A stretch of 11,531 nt of DNA from an uncultured Solobacterium sp. (GCA_905235315.1 CAJOLG010000034.1:1-11531), one strand, 5' to 3'; shown: positions 1 to 6,660, counted from the first letter of the stretch. Notes: generated by a model not told the origin, from the letters alone. A program made the numbers and translations.

Positions 1-1
1 G

Positions 2-556
2 TCGGTCTGCACTTCGATCAATAATGAGGTGTGTCACGGAATCCCCGCAAGACACCGCAAACTTCATGAAGGGGATATCATCAATGTGGACGCTACCACG
101 ATTTATAAGAGCTACTACGGGGATGCAAGCCGGATGTTTATGATGGGAAAGACCAGCCCGGCCAGAACAAAACTCGTTGAAGAAACAAAGAAATGTCTGG
201 AGATCGGTCTCGAAGCGGCACAGCCGTGGAACACCGTCGGTGATATCGGTGCGGCGATATCCAGATATGCGCGTTCAAAGGGATATTCGGTTGTCCGGGA
301 ACTCGGCGGGCACGGGGTCGGAGTGGATTTCCATGAAGATCCGTTTGTCGCACATGAGGCAAGGGCACATTCCGGCATGGTTCTCGTACCGGGAATGGTG
401 ATTACCATTGAACCGATGATCAATGCGGGACGCGCCGGTGTATGCATCGATCCGTACAACGGATGGACCATCTATACCAAAGACAACAGTGACAGTGCAC
501 AATGGGAACATACGATCCTGATTACCGAAACCGGGAACGAGATTCTTTCTTATTAG
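2..556 (+). CDS. map: Methionine aminopeptidase type I, 5' truncated by the window
   Basis: Removes the initiator methionine from nascent proteins in the cytosol; a dinuclear metallo-exopeptidase of the M24 family. The frame is open from base 2, so 184 residues of a protein usually near 250 are present and the true start lies outside the window. The substrate-side histidine is seen in CHGIP (bases 32-46). All five metal ligands are visible: Asp in INVD (89-91), Asp in GDAS (122-124), His in GGHGVG (311-313), Glu in IEPM (410-412) and Glu in QWEHT (506-508). The catalytic domain therefore looks intact. The GTG at base 29 falls inside the conserved CTS...NEVCHGIP core and is not the start. A short nitroreductase-like gene follows after 15 bases in the same frame. 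Identity is secure; no regulatory sequence is visible. Confidence 0.96.
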   Translation, partial: SVCTSINNEVCHGIPARHRKLHEGDIINVDATTIYKSYYGDASRMFMMGKTSPARTKLVEETKKCLEIGLEAAQPWNTVGDIGAAISRYARSKGYSVVRELGGHGVGVDFHEDPFVAHEARAHSGMVLVPGMVITIEPMINAGRAGVCIDPYNGWTIYTKDNSDSAQWEHTILITETGNEILSY

Positions 557-571
557 TATTTTCTTATTTAT

Positions 572-1000
572 ATGGATGACAGGCAGCGAACCGAACTGGA
601 ACATGCGGCACTGAACGGGTGCCCGTTTGAACAACCGCCGCGATGGCATTTCCTTTTTATTGAAAATCCGGAGATTCTGCAGGAGATGGAAGCGCTGTTT
701 CCGGAAGAACGCAGGGAGAAGGGCATCACGGATGCGGTGATTGCTTTTTCCGCACGCTCTGCTTCCTCTGCCGCGGATGCAGGGGCAGCTTTAAACCGAA
801 TGTATGAGGCGGCTTCCTCCGCCTGCCGGTTTTCGGACTCCTTTACGGTGTTCTTTTCCCGCAGGGAAGCGGAAGCGCTGAAAGAGGCGTTCGGTGTACC
901 GGAAGGCTATGTCTGTGCCGGGGCGCTGGTGTTTTCTGCTCCGTCCGAAGAAAAACCGGAGGTTCCGCTCCGGTGGGATGTATTTTCCTATATGAAATAA
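572..1000 (+). CDS. Small nitroreductase-like protein, probably reduced or degenerate
   Basis: A 142-residue protein whose layout resembles the FMN-dependent nitroreductase fold. Residues 21-33 (QPPRWHFLFIENP) match the family's QPW-F-VV-x-dP region. Residues 54-85 (DAVIAFS, then ADAGAALNRMYEAASSA) match the central strand plus the D-x-GAA-N helix. Residues 103-124 (LKEAFGVPEGYVCAGALVFSAP) match the L-GIPEGY-AL-a-GYP tail. The N-terminal R-R-S-x-R-x-F segment that contacts FMN phosphate is absent, and at 142 residues it is shorter than the usual 170-200. Flavin binding is therefore doubtful. The ATG at 572 lies 15 bases after the map stop in the same frame, with no recognisable Shine-Dalgarno sequence, so translation may depend on coupling or re-initiation. 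An inner ATG at 686 has AGGAG directly against it, too close to be a good site. The family assignment is from motif memory and moderately sure; a remnant is also possible. Confidence 0.6.
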   Translation: MDDRQRTELEHAALNGCPFEQPPRWHFLFIENPEILQEMEALFPEERREKGITDAVIAFSARSASSAADAGAALNRMYEAASSACRFSDSFTVFFSRREAEALKEAFGVPEGYVCAGALVFSAPSEEKPEVPLRWDVFSYMK

Positions 1001-1032
1001 ACCTGTGCGATCAGTCAAGGTGAGGAATAAAT

Positions 1033-2667
1033 ATGAACAACATGATTTACGTTACCGGACACCGGCATCCGGATTCCGACAGTATCTGTGCTGCGATCAC
1101 ATATTCCGATCTGCTGCGCAGATGCGGTCAGGAAGCCATACCGTGCCGGCAGGGGCCGCTGAATGAAGAAACCAAGTTTATTCTCAAGCGGTTCCACCAG
1201 GAGAATCCGCTTCTTCTGACTGATGCGCGGACGATAATCCGCGACATCGACTTTGACAAACCGACAATCATCCGCAAGGACGAGACGGTGCATCATGCGT
1301 GGCATGAGATGCTGCGGACGCAGAACCGCTCGCTGTTCGTTGTCGATGAAGAGGAAAAACTCTGCGGAATCTGCACGACTTCCAATCTTTCGTATGTACG
1401 TCTGCAGCCGGACTGGGATCTGGATTCCCTCGTAGCGACTGCGAAGCTTTCGGACATTGCCCGCACGATCGGGGCGGTGATCCGGTTCTCTCCGAAAGAC
1501 TTCCGGACAAACGGACATATCAATATTGTGACGGTTGAAGAAAATGAAATCGTCAACGATCCGTTCCGCGGCGGGATTGTTCTGATGTCCACAGGGGTTG
1601 AAAAGCAGAAGCGGGTGATCGAAGGCGGTGCGGCATGCGTGGTTTTGACCTGCAGCGTAAGAGCTTCGGAAGAAGTATACGAATACGCAAAGGCCCATAA
1701 CTGCGCGCTGCTTGAAACGGGGCTCGATACCATGCACACGGCCCGGATCATCAGTGAATCGTACACGGTGGAAAATGTCATGTCGCGCGATCCGATCTTC
1801 TTTCATGATACGGAATACATCAATGATGTTTCTGTAAAGATGACCAAGAGCCGTGTCCGGAGTTATCCGGTGCTTGACGAAAACGATCGGATCGTCGGTG
1901 CGATTTCGCGCTACCATACTCTGAATCATAACCGGCGCAAGTTCGTGCTTGTGGATCACAGTGCAATGAATCAGACAATCTCGCATGTCGATGAAGCGGA
2001 GATCGTAGCGATTATCGACCACCATCATATCGGCGGGATTCAGACGGACCGGCCGATCATGTACCGGAATGTAAAGTGCGGCTGTACCTGCACGATCATT
2101 TCGACGCTGTATCAGGAAAACGGTCTTCTGCCGGATGCCGACATGTCGGGACTTATGCTGTCGGCGATTCTCAGTGATACATTGAACTTCAAGAGCCTGA
2201 CCACAACGGAGGCAGACCGGATAGCCGCCGGATGGCTGGCGGAGCGCGCCGGAATCGACGATATCGATGCCTATGCAAGAGAGATGCTGGCGGCATCTGT
2301 TTCCCTGAAGGACAGCAGTATGCTGGAGATTTTGAACCGCGACCTCAAGACATACGAGGTCGGGAATTACAAGTTCGCGATCGGCCAGACCAACTACAGC
2401 CGGGTAGAAGATGTGCAGAAGATTCTGCCGGAGTTCAAGCAGACGATGATGGCCGAACAGGAAAAGCTGAAACTCGATCTGCTTGTCATGCTGTTTACGG
2501 ATGTGATGGGCGACGGATCATACTTTGTCTTCTACGGTCCGCTGTCCAATGTCGTCTATGACATGATTGAAACCACATTTGATGAGCACAGCGGATATGA
2601 TTCAAACATCATTTCGCGGAAGCAGCAGATGATGCCGAAACTTACTGCGCTGATCAAAGATATCTGA
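1033..2667 (+). CDS. ppaC: CBS/DRTGG-domain manganese-dependent inorganic pyrophosphatase (family II, DHH)
   Basis: Hydrolyses pyrophosphate to phosphate in the cytosol. This is the 544-residue form in which regulatory domains are inserted into the DHH domain. The N-terminal metal site is GHRHPDSDS (residues 9-17). A first CBS repeat lies at about 70-125, a DRTGG domain at about 175-240 and a second CBS repeat at about 245-300. The DHH core resumes with VDHS (307-310), the DHH motif D329-H330-H331 and D382 in ILSDT. The DHHA2 domain carries the substrate-binding SRK (528-530). In studied homologues the CBS pair binds adenine nucleotides (AMP/ADP inhibit, ATP or Ap4A activate) and DRTGG accompanies the Ap4A-responsive type; that is family knowledge. 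The start ATG is preceded by AAGGTGAGG at 1018-1026; a second ATG three codons in is possible. A strong terminator follows. Confidence 0.95.
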   Translation: MNNMIYVTGHRHPDSDSICAAITYSDLLRRCGQEAIPCRQGPLNEETKFILKRFHQENPLLLTDARTIIRDIDFDKPTIIRKDETVHHAWHEMLRTQNRSLFVVDEEEKLCGICTTSNLSYVRLQPDWDLDSLVATAKLSDIARTIGAVIRFSPKDFRTNGHINIVTVEENEIVNDPFRGGIVLMSTGVEKQKRVIEGGAACVVLTCSVRASEEVYEYAKAHNCALLETGLDTMHTARIISESYTVENVMSRDPIFFHDTEYINDVSVKMTKSRVRSYPVLDENDRIVGAISRYHTLNHNRRKFVLVDHSAMNQTISHVDEAEIVAIIDHHHIGGIQTDRPIMYRNVKCGCTCTIISTLYQENGLLPDADMSGLMLSAILSDTLNFKSLTTTEADRIAAGWLAERAGIDDIDAYAREMLAASVSLKDSSMLEILNRDLKTYEVGNYKFAIGQTNYSRVEDVQKILPEFKQTMMAEQEKLKLDLLVMLFTDVMGDGSYFVFYGPLSNVVYDMIETTFDEHSGYDSNIISRKQQMMPKLTALIKDI

Positions 2668-2729
2668 TGCGGATGACCGTTAACGCCCCGGACAGGAGTT
2701 AACAAAAACCGGAGGATTGTCCAAACCGG

Positions 2730-2770
2730 AATGAGGGGTCTGCCCCGACGGCAGAAACCCCTCATTTTTT
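2730..2770 (+). terminator. Rho-independent terminator after the pyrophosphatase gene
   Basis: AATGAGGGGT (2730-2739) pairs with ACCCCTCATT (2757-2766) and CTGCC (2740-2744) pairs with GGCAG (2750-2754), with a two-base AA bulge and a five-base loop. A run of six T follows at 2765-2770. The 15 bp stem plus T-tract is a textbook intrinsic terminator. It isolates the pyrophosphatase transcript from the opp operon. The stem also ends in an A-rich flank on its 5' side, but the T-run favours the + strand. Confidence 0.93.
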
Positions 2771-2799
2771 CATACTCGAATACCCATTTTTGCATGTCT

Positions 2800-2848
2800 G
2801 AAACAAGTTTCATTTCACAATGAAATAATTTTACAAATGTGATGAAAC
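2800..2848. promoter_or_regulatory. Cluster of nested inverted repeats upstream of the oppA promoter (candidate operator)
   Basis: Three overlapping dyads occur in 49 bases. GAAAC-AA-GTTTC is at 2800-2811, and ATTTCA-CAA-TGAAAT is at 2812-2826. A wider pair is GTTTCATTTCACA at 2807-2819 against TGTGATGAAAC at 2838-2848, where the right arm matches the reverse complement of the left except for two extra bases. The cluster sits between the upstream terminator and the putative -35 element, 15 bases before it. Binding sites for a dimeric regulator of peptide uptake would be expected here. I do not recognise a named operator (it is not a clear CodY box), so the function is inferred from position and symmetry. 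Confidence 0.45.
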
Positions 2849-2862
2849 GGTGAAAAAACATA

Positions 2863-2891
2863 TTGCAAGAACAGTATGCGTTCGTTAAACT
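2863..2891 (+). promoter_or_regulatory. Sigma-A-like promoter for the opp operon
   Basis: A -35 candidate TTGCAA (2863-2868) is followed after exactly 17 bases by a -10 candidate TAAACT (2886-2891). Each matches 4 of 6 consensus bases. An A/T-rich stretch lies just upstream. Transcription would start near 2898, giving a leader of about 30 bases before oppA. The position between a terminator and the first operon gene supports the call. The ATG-less frame that runs through it in phase with oppA is not taken as coding. Confidence 0.55.
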
Positions 2892-2907
2892 ATTTGTATA
2901 TTTTCTG

Positions 2908-2915
2908 AAAGGAGG
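2908..2915 (+). promoter_or_regulatory. Ribosome binding site of oppA, with unusually long spacing
   Basis: AAAGGAGG is a near-perfect Shine-Dalgarno sequence, but it lies 13 bases before the oppA ATG at 2929. It is 5 bases before a GTG at 2921 that opens a three-codon frame (GTG AAA TCA) whose TGA stop overlaps the oppA ATG as ATGA. The lipoprotein signal sequence begins exactly at the ATG, so 2929 remains the preferred oppA start. Coupling through the tiny frame is a possibility. Confidence 0.6.
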
Positions 2916-2928
2916 AAATAGTGAAATC

Positions 2929-4590
2929 ATGAATTTCAAAAAGCTTTTTGCGGCGTCACTCGCTGCAGCGATGCTTGTTGGATGCGGTTCTTCATCTTCA
3001 GCCGCACCTGAAGCCTCGACTGATGGCGGAACAGCTTCTTCCGGCGCTTCCGATGTAATCGAACTGGAACTCCTGTTTGAAGATTCCGAAGCTTCCAAAG
3101 CAGTCGCTGAAAACCTTCAGCAGATGTTTGAGACAAACTGCCCGGGACTGAAAGTCACACTGAATTCCGTTCCGAAGAAGACACGTCTTGACATGATGAA
3201 GTCGCAGCAGTATGAGCTTGGCCTCACACGTTGGGGACCTGACTATGCTGACCCGCAGACCTACATGGATCTCTTCCTGTCCACAAACGTAGCCAACAAC
3301 CAGGGTCGTTACAACTCTGCACAATATGACGAACTCGTTCTCAAGGGAACAACCGGCGCAGACGCTACGGATTCCGCAGCTCGCTGGGCTGATTTCGTTG
3401 AAGCAGAGCGCATTATGGTTGCTGAGGACTATGCAGTCATTCCTATTTACCAGAATGGCGGCGCGATGATGATCAATCCGGATGTTTCCAACATCAACTT
3501 CCACAGTGCGTGTGTTGATGACTACAGACACATCTACAAGAACGGCGGAGATGAAGTCGTTGTTCAGTTTGATGCAGACCTGTCCACAATGGATCACCAC
3601 ATTGCGACAGACGGAAACTCCTTCATCATGCAGTCGATGTGCTATTCCGGTCTGACATCCCTGGATGCAGACGGTGCTCCGGTACCTGAACTCGCTACCA
3701 GCTGGGATATCAGCGATGATGGTCTTGTTTACACATTCCATCTTGCGGAAGGCGCAACATGGTCCAACGGTACACCCGTTACTGCGAATGACTTTGTCTA
3801 TGGCTGGCGCCGTCTGGATGATCCTGAACTCGCTTCCGAGTATGCGTTCATCCTCGACACCATCCACGTTGTAAATGCGGCAGAAGTCAACGAAGGTTCT
3901 GTACCGGCTGAAGAGCTTGGTGTCAAAGCAATCGATGACAAGACCTTCGAAGTTACACTGACACTTCCGTGCGACTTCCTGCTTGGTCTGATGGCCTTCC
4001 CGAGCTTCTTCCCGCTGAACCAGGAGTACTTCGAGTCCCAGGGTGACCAGTTCTCCCTGTCTCCGGACAACATGATCTTCTGCGGTCCGTACAACATGAC
4101 CGAGCGTCAGGACGGAAACTCCTACACATTCACAAAGCGTGCTGATTACTTCAATCAGGACGACAAGGCGGTTGAGTCTGTTGTATTCCGTTTACAGCAG
4201 GATACCCAGTCCGCGCTGCTCGAGTACCAGTCCGGCAATTTTGACGTCGTCAAGCTGCAGGGCGAACAGGTTGATCTCTACAAGGATGAGCCGGGCTTCA
4301 CAAACCGTCTCACAGGTTACCTCTGGTATCTCCCGATCAACTTTACCGTTGACAAGCTCCAGAACCTCAACCTCCGCAAGGCGCTCGCTTATGCGATTGA
4401 CCGTGAAGCAATCGCGAAGGATGTCCTGAAAGACGGCTCCATCGCCGCTGACGGTGAAATCCCTGTTGATCTGGCAACCGGTCCGGATGGAAAAGACTTC
4501 CGTGAAACCGCCGGCAAGCTCACAGAGTATGATCCTGCAAAGGCTGCAGAATTCTATGCGGCTGCTGTTAAAGAACTCTCCGGCAACTGA
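2929..4590 (+). CDS. oppA: Oligopeptide ABC transporter substrate-binding lipoprotein with circularly permuted domain order
   Basis: Captures peptides outside the membrane and delivers them to OppBCDF. The 553-residue protein starts with a lipoprotein signal (MNFKK, a hydrophobic stretch, lipobox LVGC with Cys19) and a Ser/Gly/Ala linker to about residue 41. All later motifs are SBP_bac_5/OppA motifs but in rotated order. Residues 42-204 hold what is normally the C-terminal part: VIELELLFED at 43-52, RWGPDYADP at 101-109 (D105 aligns with the Asp that binds the peptide amino terminus in Salmonella OppA), IPIYQNGG at 171-178, and the usual end YRHIYK at 199-204. Residues 208-553 hold the normal mature N-terminus and middle: DHHIATDG at 222-229, ELATSWDISDDG at 254-265, then LRKALAYAIDRE near 482-493, stopping at KELSGN. 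Nothing obvious is missing. Family is certain; the permutation is read from motif order. A canonical copy elsewhere in the genome cannot be excluded. Confidence 0.93.
   Translation: MNFKKLFAASLAAAMLVGCGSSSSAAPEASTDGGTASSGASDVIELELLFEDSEASKAVAENLQQMFETNCPGLKVTLNSVPKKTRLDMMKSQQYELGLTRWGPDYADPQTYMDLFLSTNVANNQGRYNSAQYDELVLKGTTGADATDSAARWADFVEAERIMVAEDYAVIPIYQNGGAMMINPDVSNINFHSACVDDYRHIYKNGGDEVVVQFDADLSTMDHHIATDGNSFIMQSMCYSGLTSLDADGAPVPELATSWDISDDGLVYTFHLAEGATWSNGTPVTANDFVYGWRRLDDPELASEYAFILDTIHVVNAAEVNEGSVPAEELGVKAIDDKTFEVTLTLPCDFLLGLMAFPSFFPLNQEYFESQGDQFSLSPDNMIFCGPYNMTERQDGNSYTFTKRADYFNQDDKAVESVVFRLQQDTQSALLEYQSGNFDVVKLQGEQVDLYKDEPGFTNRLTGYLWYLPINFTVDKLQNLNLRKALAYAIDREAIAKDVLKDGSIAADGEIPVDLATGPDGKDFRETAGKLTEYDPAKAAEFYAAAVKELSGN
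3052..3540 (+). other. oppA segment 1: ancestral C-terminal part moved to the front
   Basis: Encodes residues 42-204 of the binding protein. In ordinary OppA proteins this block (second half of domain III plus the final domain I piece) follows the block now encoded at 3550-4587. It begins with the strand VIELELLFED and ends with YRHIYK, the usual extreme C-terminus. It joins segment 2 through only about three residues (N205-G206-G207). Confidence 0.82.
3550..4587 (+). other. oppA segment 2: ancestral N-terminal and middle part moved to the back
   Basis: Encodes residues 208-553. It starts with the strand DEVVVQFDADLSTMD, which normally follows the signal peptide and linker, and contains the domain II signature region ELATSWD to WSNGTPVTANDF. 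It ends in AAAVKELSGN, where a canonical protein would continue directly into the VIELELLFED strand now found in segment 1. Confidence 0.82.
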
Positions 4591-4616
4591 TTATTCTGTA
4601 TAGGCTTTACAAAAAC

Positions 4617-4665
4617 AAGACAGTACACAACAGAGTGGAGACACTCTGTTGTGACTGTCTTTCTT
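4617..4665 (+). terminator. Long hairpin between oppA and oppB: partial terminator or mRNA stabiliser
   Basis: AAGACAGT (4617-4624) pairs with ACTGTCTT (4654-4661) and CACAACAGAGTG (4626-4637) pairs with CACTCTGTTGTG (4642-4653). Only A4625 is bulged, and the loop is GAGA, giving a stem of 20 bp. The following tract TTTCTT (4660-4665) is short and interrupted, so termination is probably incomplete. This fits the common arrangement in which binding-protein mRNA is made in excess over permease mRNA, by attenuation or by protecting the oppA 3' end. The function is inferred; the hairpin itself is plain. Confidence 0.82.
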
Positions 4666-4690
4666 CGAATTTGGAAGGAGGGATACACGA

Positions 4691-5626
4691 ATGTCGAAAT
4701 ACATCACCAAGCGGATCCTCGTTAGTATTGGCACGATGATTGTAATCCTGTTTGTCCTGTTTCTTCTGCTGGACAAAATGCCGGGAAGCCCGTTTAATGA
4801 TGAGAAGCTGACGGAAGCACAGAAAGCGCTTCTTTATGCAAAATACGGTCTGGATCAGCCGTTCTTTGTCCGATTCAGCAAGTACTTTTTCGCAATGCTG
4901 AGAGGGGACCTCGGGGTTTCTTATGTAATCAGTAAGAACCGTGCGGTTTCGGAACTGGTTGCCGGCCCGTTATGGCTCTCCATCCGTATCGGTGCGCGTG
5001 CGATGCTGCTGGGAACGATTCTCGGTCTGCTGCTTGGGATTATCGCCGCATTGAACCATAATACATGGATCGATACGTTATGTTCGTTTATATCCATTAT
5101 CGGTGTCAGTGTTCCTTCCTATGTATTTGCATTACTGCTTGCTTACTATATCGGTTTTGTACTGAAACTAACGCCGATTCTTTACAATTCCAAGAATGTT
5201 GCTGCGTCAATGATTCTGCCGACGATTGCACTGGCAATGTTTCCGACTGCGAATATTTCACGTTTTACCCGCTCGGAAATGATCGATGTGCTGAATTCTG
5301 AATACATCCTTCTGGTCAAGGCAAAAGGCGTCCGGCAGAGTTCCCTGATCGTCCGGCATGCACTGCGCAATACGCTGATTCCGATTATCACGATCATGGG
5401 CCCGATTCTTGTCAATCTGCTTACCGGCTCCATGGTTGTCGAAAAGGTATTCGGCATACCCGGAATCGGTATGCTGATGGTGCAGGCGATTCAGAACAAT
5501 GACTATAACGTTGTTGTAGCGTGCGCATTCATTTATTCAGCGATGTATATTGTTATGATGCTGATCGTTGATATTCTTTACGGAATTATCGATCCGCGTA
5601 TCCGTGTGGCGAAAGGAAGTGCCTGA
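4691..5626 (+). CDS. oppB: Oligopeptide ABC transporter permease OppB
   Basis: First of the two membrane subunits forming the peptide channel; it couples to the ATPases through its EAA loop. The 311 residues begin with MSKYITKRIL, the usual first transmembrane helix at about 9-28, and the DKMPGSPF extracytoplasmic start typical of OppB/DppB. Further hydrophobic helices lie at about 97-120, 132-155, 175-190, 235-255 and 282-303, for six in all. The EAA motif region runs from E204 through KAKG (210-213) to RHALRNTLIP, before the helix that reads ILVNLLTGSMVVEKVFGIPGIG. GGAAGGAGGG lies just before the ATG at 4691. It is separated from oppA by the 4617-4665 hairpin and is followed after two bases by oppC. 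Confidence 0.96.
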   Translation: MSKYITKRILVSIGTMIVILFVLFLLLDKMPGSPFNDEKLTEAQKALLYAKYGLDQPFFVRFSKYFFAMLRGDLGVSYVISKNRAVSELVAGPLWLSIRIGARAMLLGTILGLLLGIIAALNHNTWIDTLCSFISIIGVSVPSYVFALLLAYYIGFVLKLTPILYNSKNVAASMILPTIALAMFPTANISRFTRSEMIDVLNSEYILLVKAKGVRQSSLIVRHALRNTLIPIITIMGPILVNLLTGSMVVEKVFGIPGIGMLMVQAIQNNDYNVVVACAFIYSAMYIVMMLIVDILYGIIDPRIRVAKGSA

Positions 5627-5628
5627 GT

Positions 5629-6648
5629 ATGAGTGAAGTTCTGAAGAAGCAGGAACCGGTTCTCGGCGATGGATATACAAAGGAAGACTTTGTCTTTGTC
5701 CAGCAGGGAGAACGGCTGACCGATAAAGCATATAAAACCACTTCCTACTGGCATGATGTATGGGTCCATTTTTCCAAAAACAAAGGCGCCCTGATCGGAT
5801 TTATCATCATTCTGATCATCACAATTTTTGCGATTATCGGGCCGATGATCTCCGGTCATACCTATGATAAGATCATCATCCAGCATCAGAATCTTCCTCC
5901 GAAGATTCCCGGAATATTCGGCGGTGTGGAACGCGGAATTGATGTGTATGCCTCCAAGGGGGTTACGGATGTCAATTACTGGTTCGGCACGGACTATAAC
6001 GGCCGTGATATGTTCACGCGTGTATGGCAGGGAACCCGTATTTCACTGTTTGTTGCGCTTGTGGCAGTCATTATTGATATCGTCATCGGCATGTCCTACG
6101 GTCTGATTTCCGGATATTTCGGCGGAAAGGTTGATATGGTCATGCAGCGGTTTGCGGAGATTCTCAACGGAATTCCGACGCTGGTCATTGTTACGCTGCT
6201 GGGCCTTGTTCTCCCGCCGGGAATTCTTTCCATCATCTTTGCACTGATGATCACCGGCTGGATCGGTATGGCCCGTATCTCACGGGCGGAAGTGCTCAAA
6301 CTCAAGGAGAGCGAGTATATCCTTGCGTCAAAGACACTCGGAGCCAAGGACTTTTCCATCATTTTCAAGGACATTCTCCCGAACATTTTCGGTCAGCTTG
6401 TTATCATGGCGATGTTCTCGATTCCGAACGCAATCTTTACCGAAGCCTTCCTGAGTTTCGTCGGTCTCGGTATTCAGCCGCCGATGGCTTCGCTCGGCTC
6501 GCTGATTTCCGATGGATACAAATCACTTACGATTCACCCGTATCAGATTGCGTCACCGGTTATCGTGCTTGCACTTCTGATGCTTAGTTTCAACCTGTTT
6601 GCGGATGGTCTGCGCGATGCGTTTGACCCTAACATGAAACATATGTAA
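5629..6648 (+). CDS. oppC: Oligopeptide ABC transporter permease OppC
   Basis: Second channel subunit of the peptide importer, 339 residues. It has a cytoplasmic N-terminal tail of about 50 residues, a first transmembrane helix (LIGFIIILIITIFAIIGP, about 55-72), and an extracytoplasmic loop carrying the OppC hallmark WFGTDYNGRDMFTRVWQGTR. A cluster of five further helices follows. The EAA loop includes SEYILASKTLGAKD and ILPNIFGQLV, then the conserved EAFLSFVGLGIQPP and the C-terminal LFADGLRDAFDP. The ATG is 2 bases after the oppB stop, and AAAGGAAG within the oppB end serves as ribosome site, so translation is likely coupled. Nothing unusual is seen. Confidence 0.96.
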   Translation: MSEVLKKQEPVLGDGYTKEDFVFVQQGERLTDKAYKTTSYWHDVWVHFSKNKGALIGFIIILIITIFAIIGPMISGHTYDKIIIQHQNLPPKIPGIFGGVERGIDVYASKGVTDVNYWFGTDYNGRDMFTRVWQGTRISLFVALVAVIIDIVIGMSYGLISGYFGGKVDMVMQRFAEILNGIPTLVIVTLLGLVLPPGILSIIFALMITGWIGMARISRAEVLKLKESEYILASKTLGAKDFSIIFKDILPNIFGQLVIMAMFSIPNAIFTEAFLSFVGLGIQPPMASLGSLISDGYKSLTIHPYQIASPVIVLALLMLSFNLFADGLRDAFDPNMKHM

Positions 6649-6660
6649 AGGAGGACAGTT

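Noticed and set aside
1015..2028. Long antisense open frame across the pyrophosphatase gene
   Set aside because: It is fully inside a secure gene on the other strand, shows no family motifs and has a basic, cysteine- and histidine-scattered composition typical of an antisense shadow.
2863..2928. In-frame extension of oppA upstream from a TTG at 2863
   Set aside because: It would run through the putative promoter and ribosome site and place 22 residues before a canonical lipoprotein signal peptide that begins exactly at ATG 2929.
2929..4590. The odd OppA order as a simple misassembly of tandem oppA copies
   Set aside because: A plain tandem collapse would leave a stop codon and a signal peptide between the C-terminal and N-terminal segments. 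Here that join is an in-frame three-residue linker, and the signal peptide is fused in frame to the C-terminal part. A more complex artefact is still possible, so long-read confirmation is listed.
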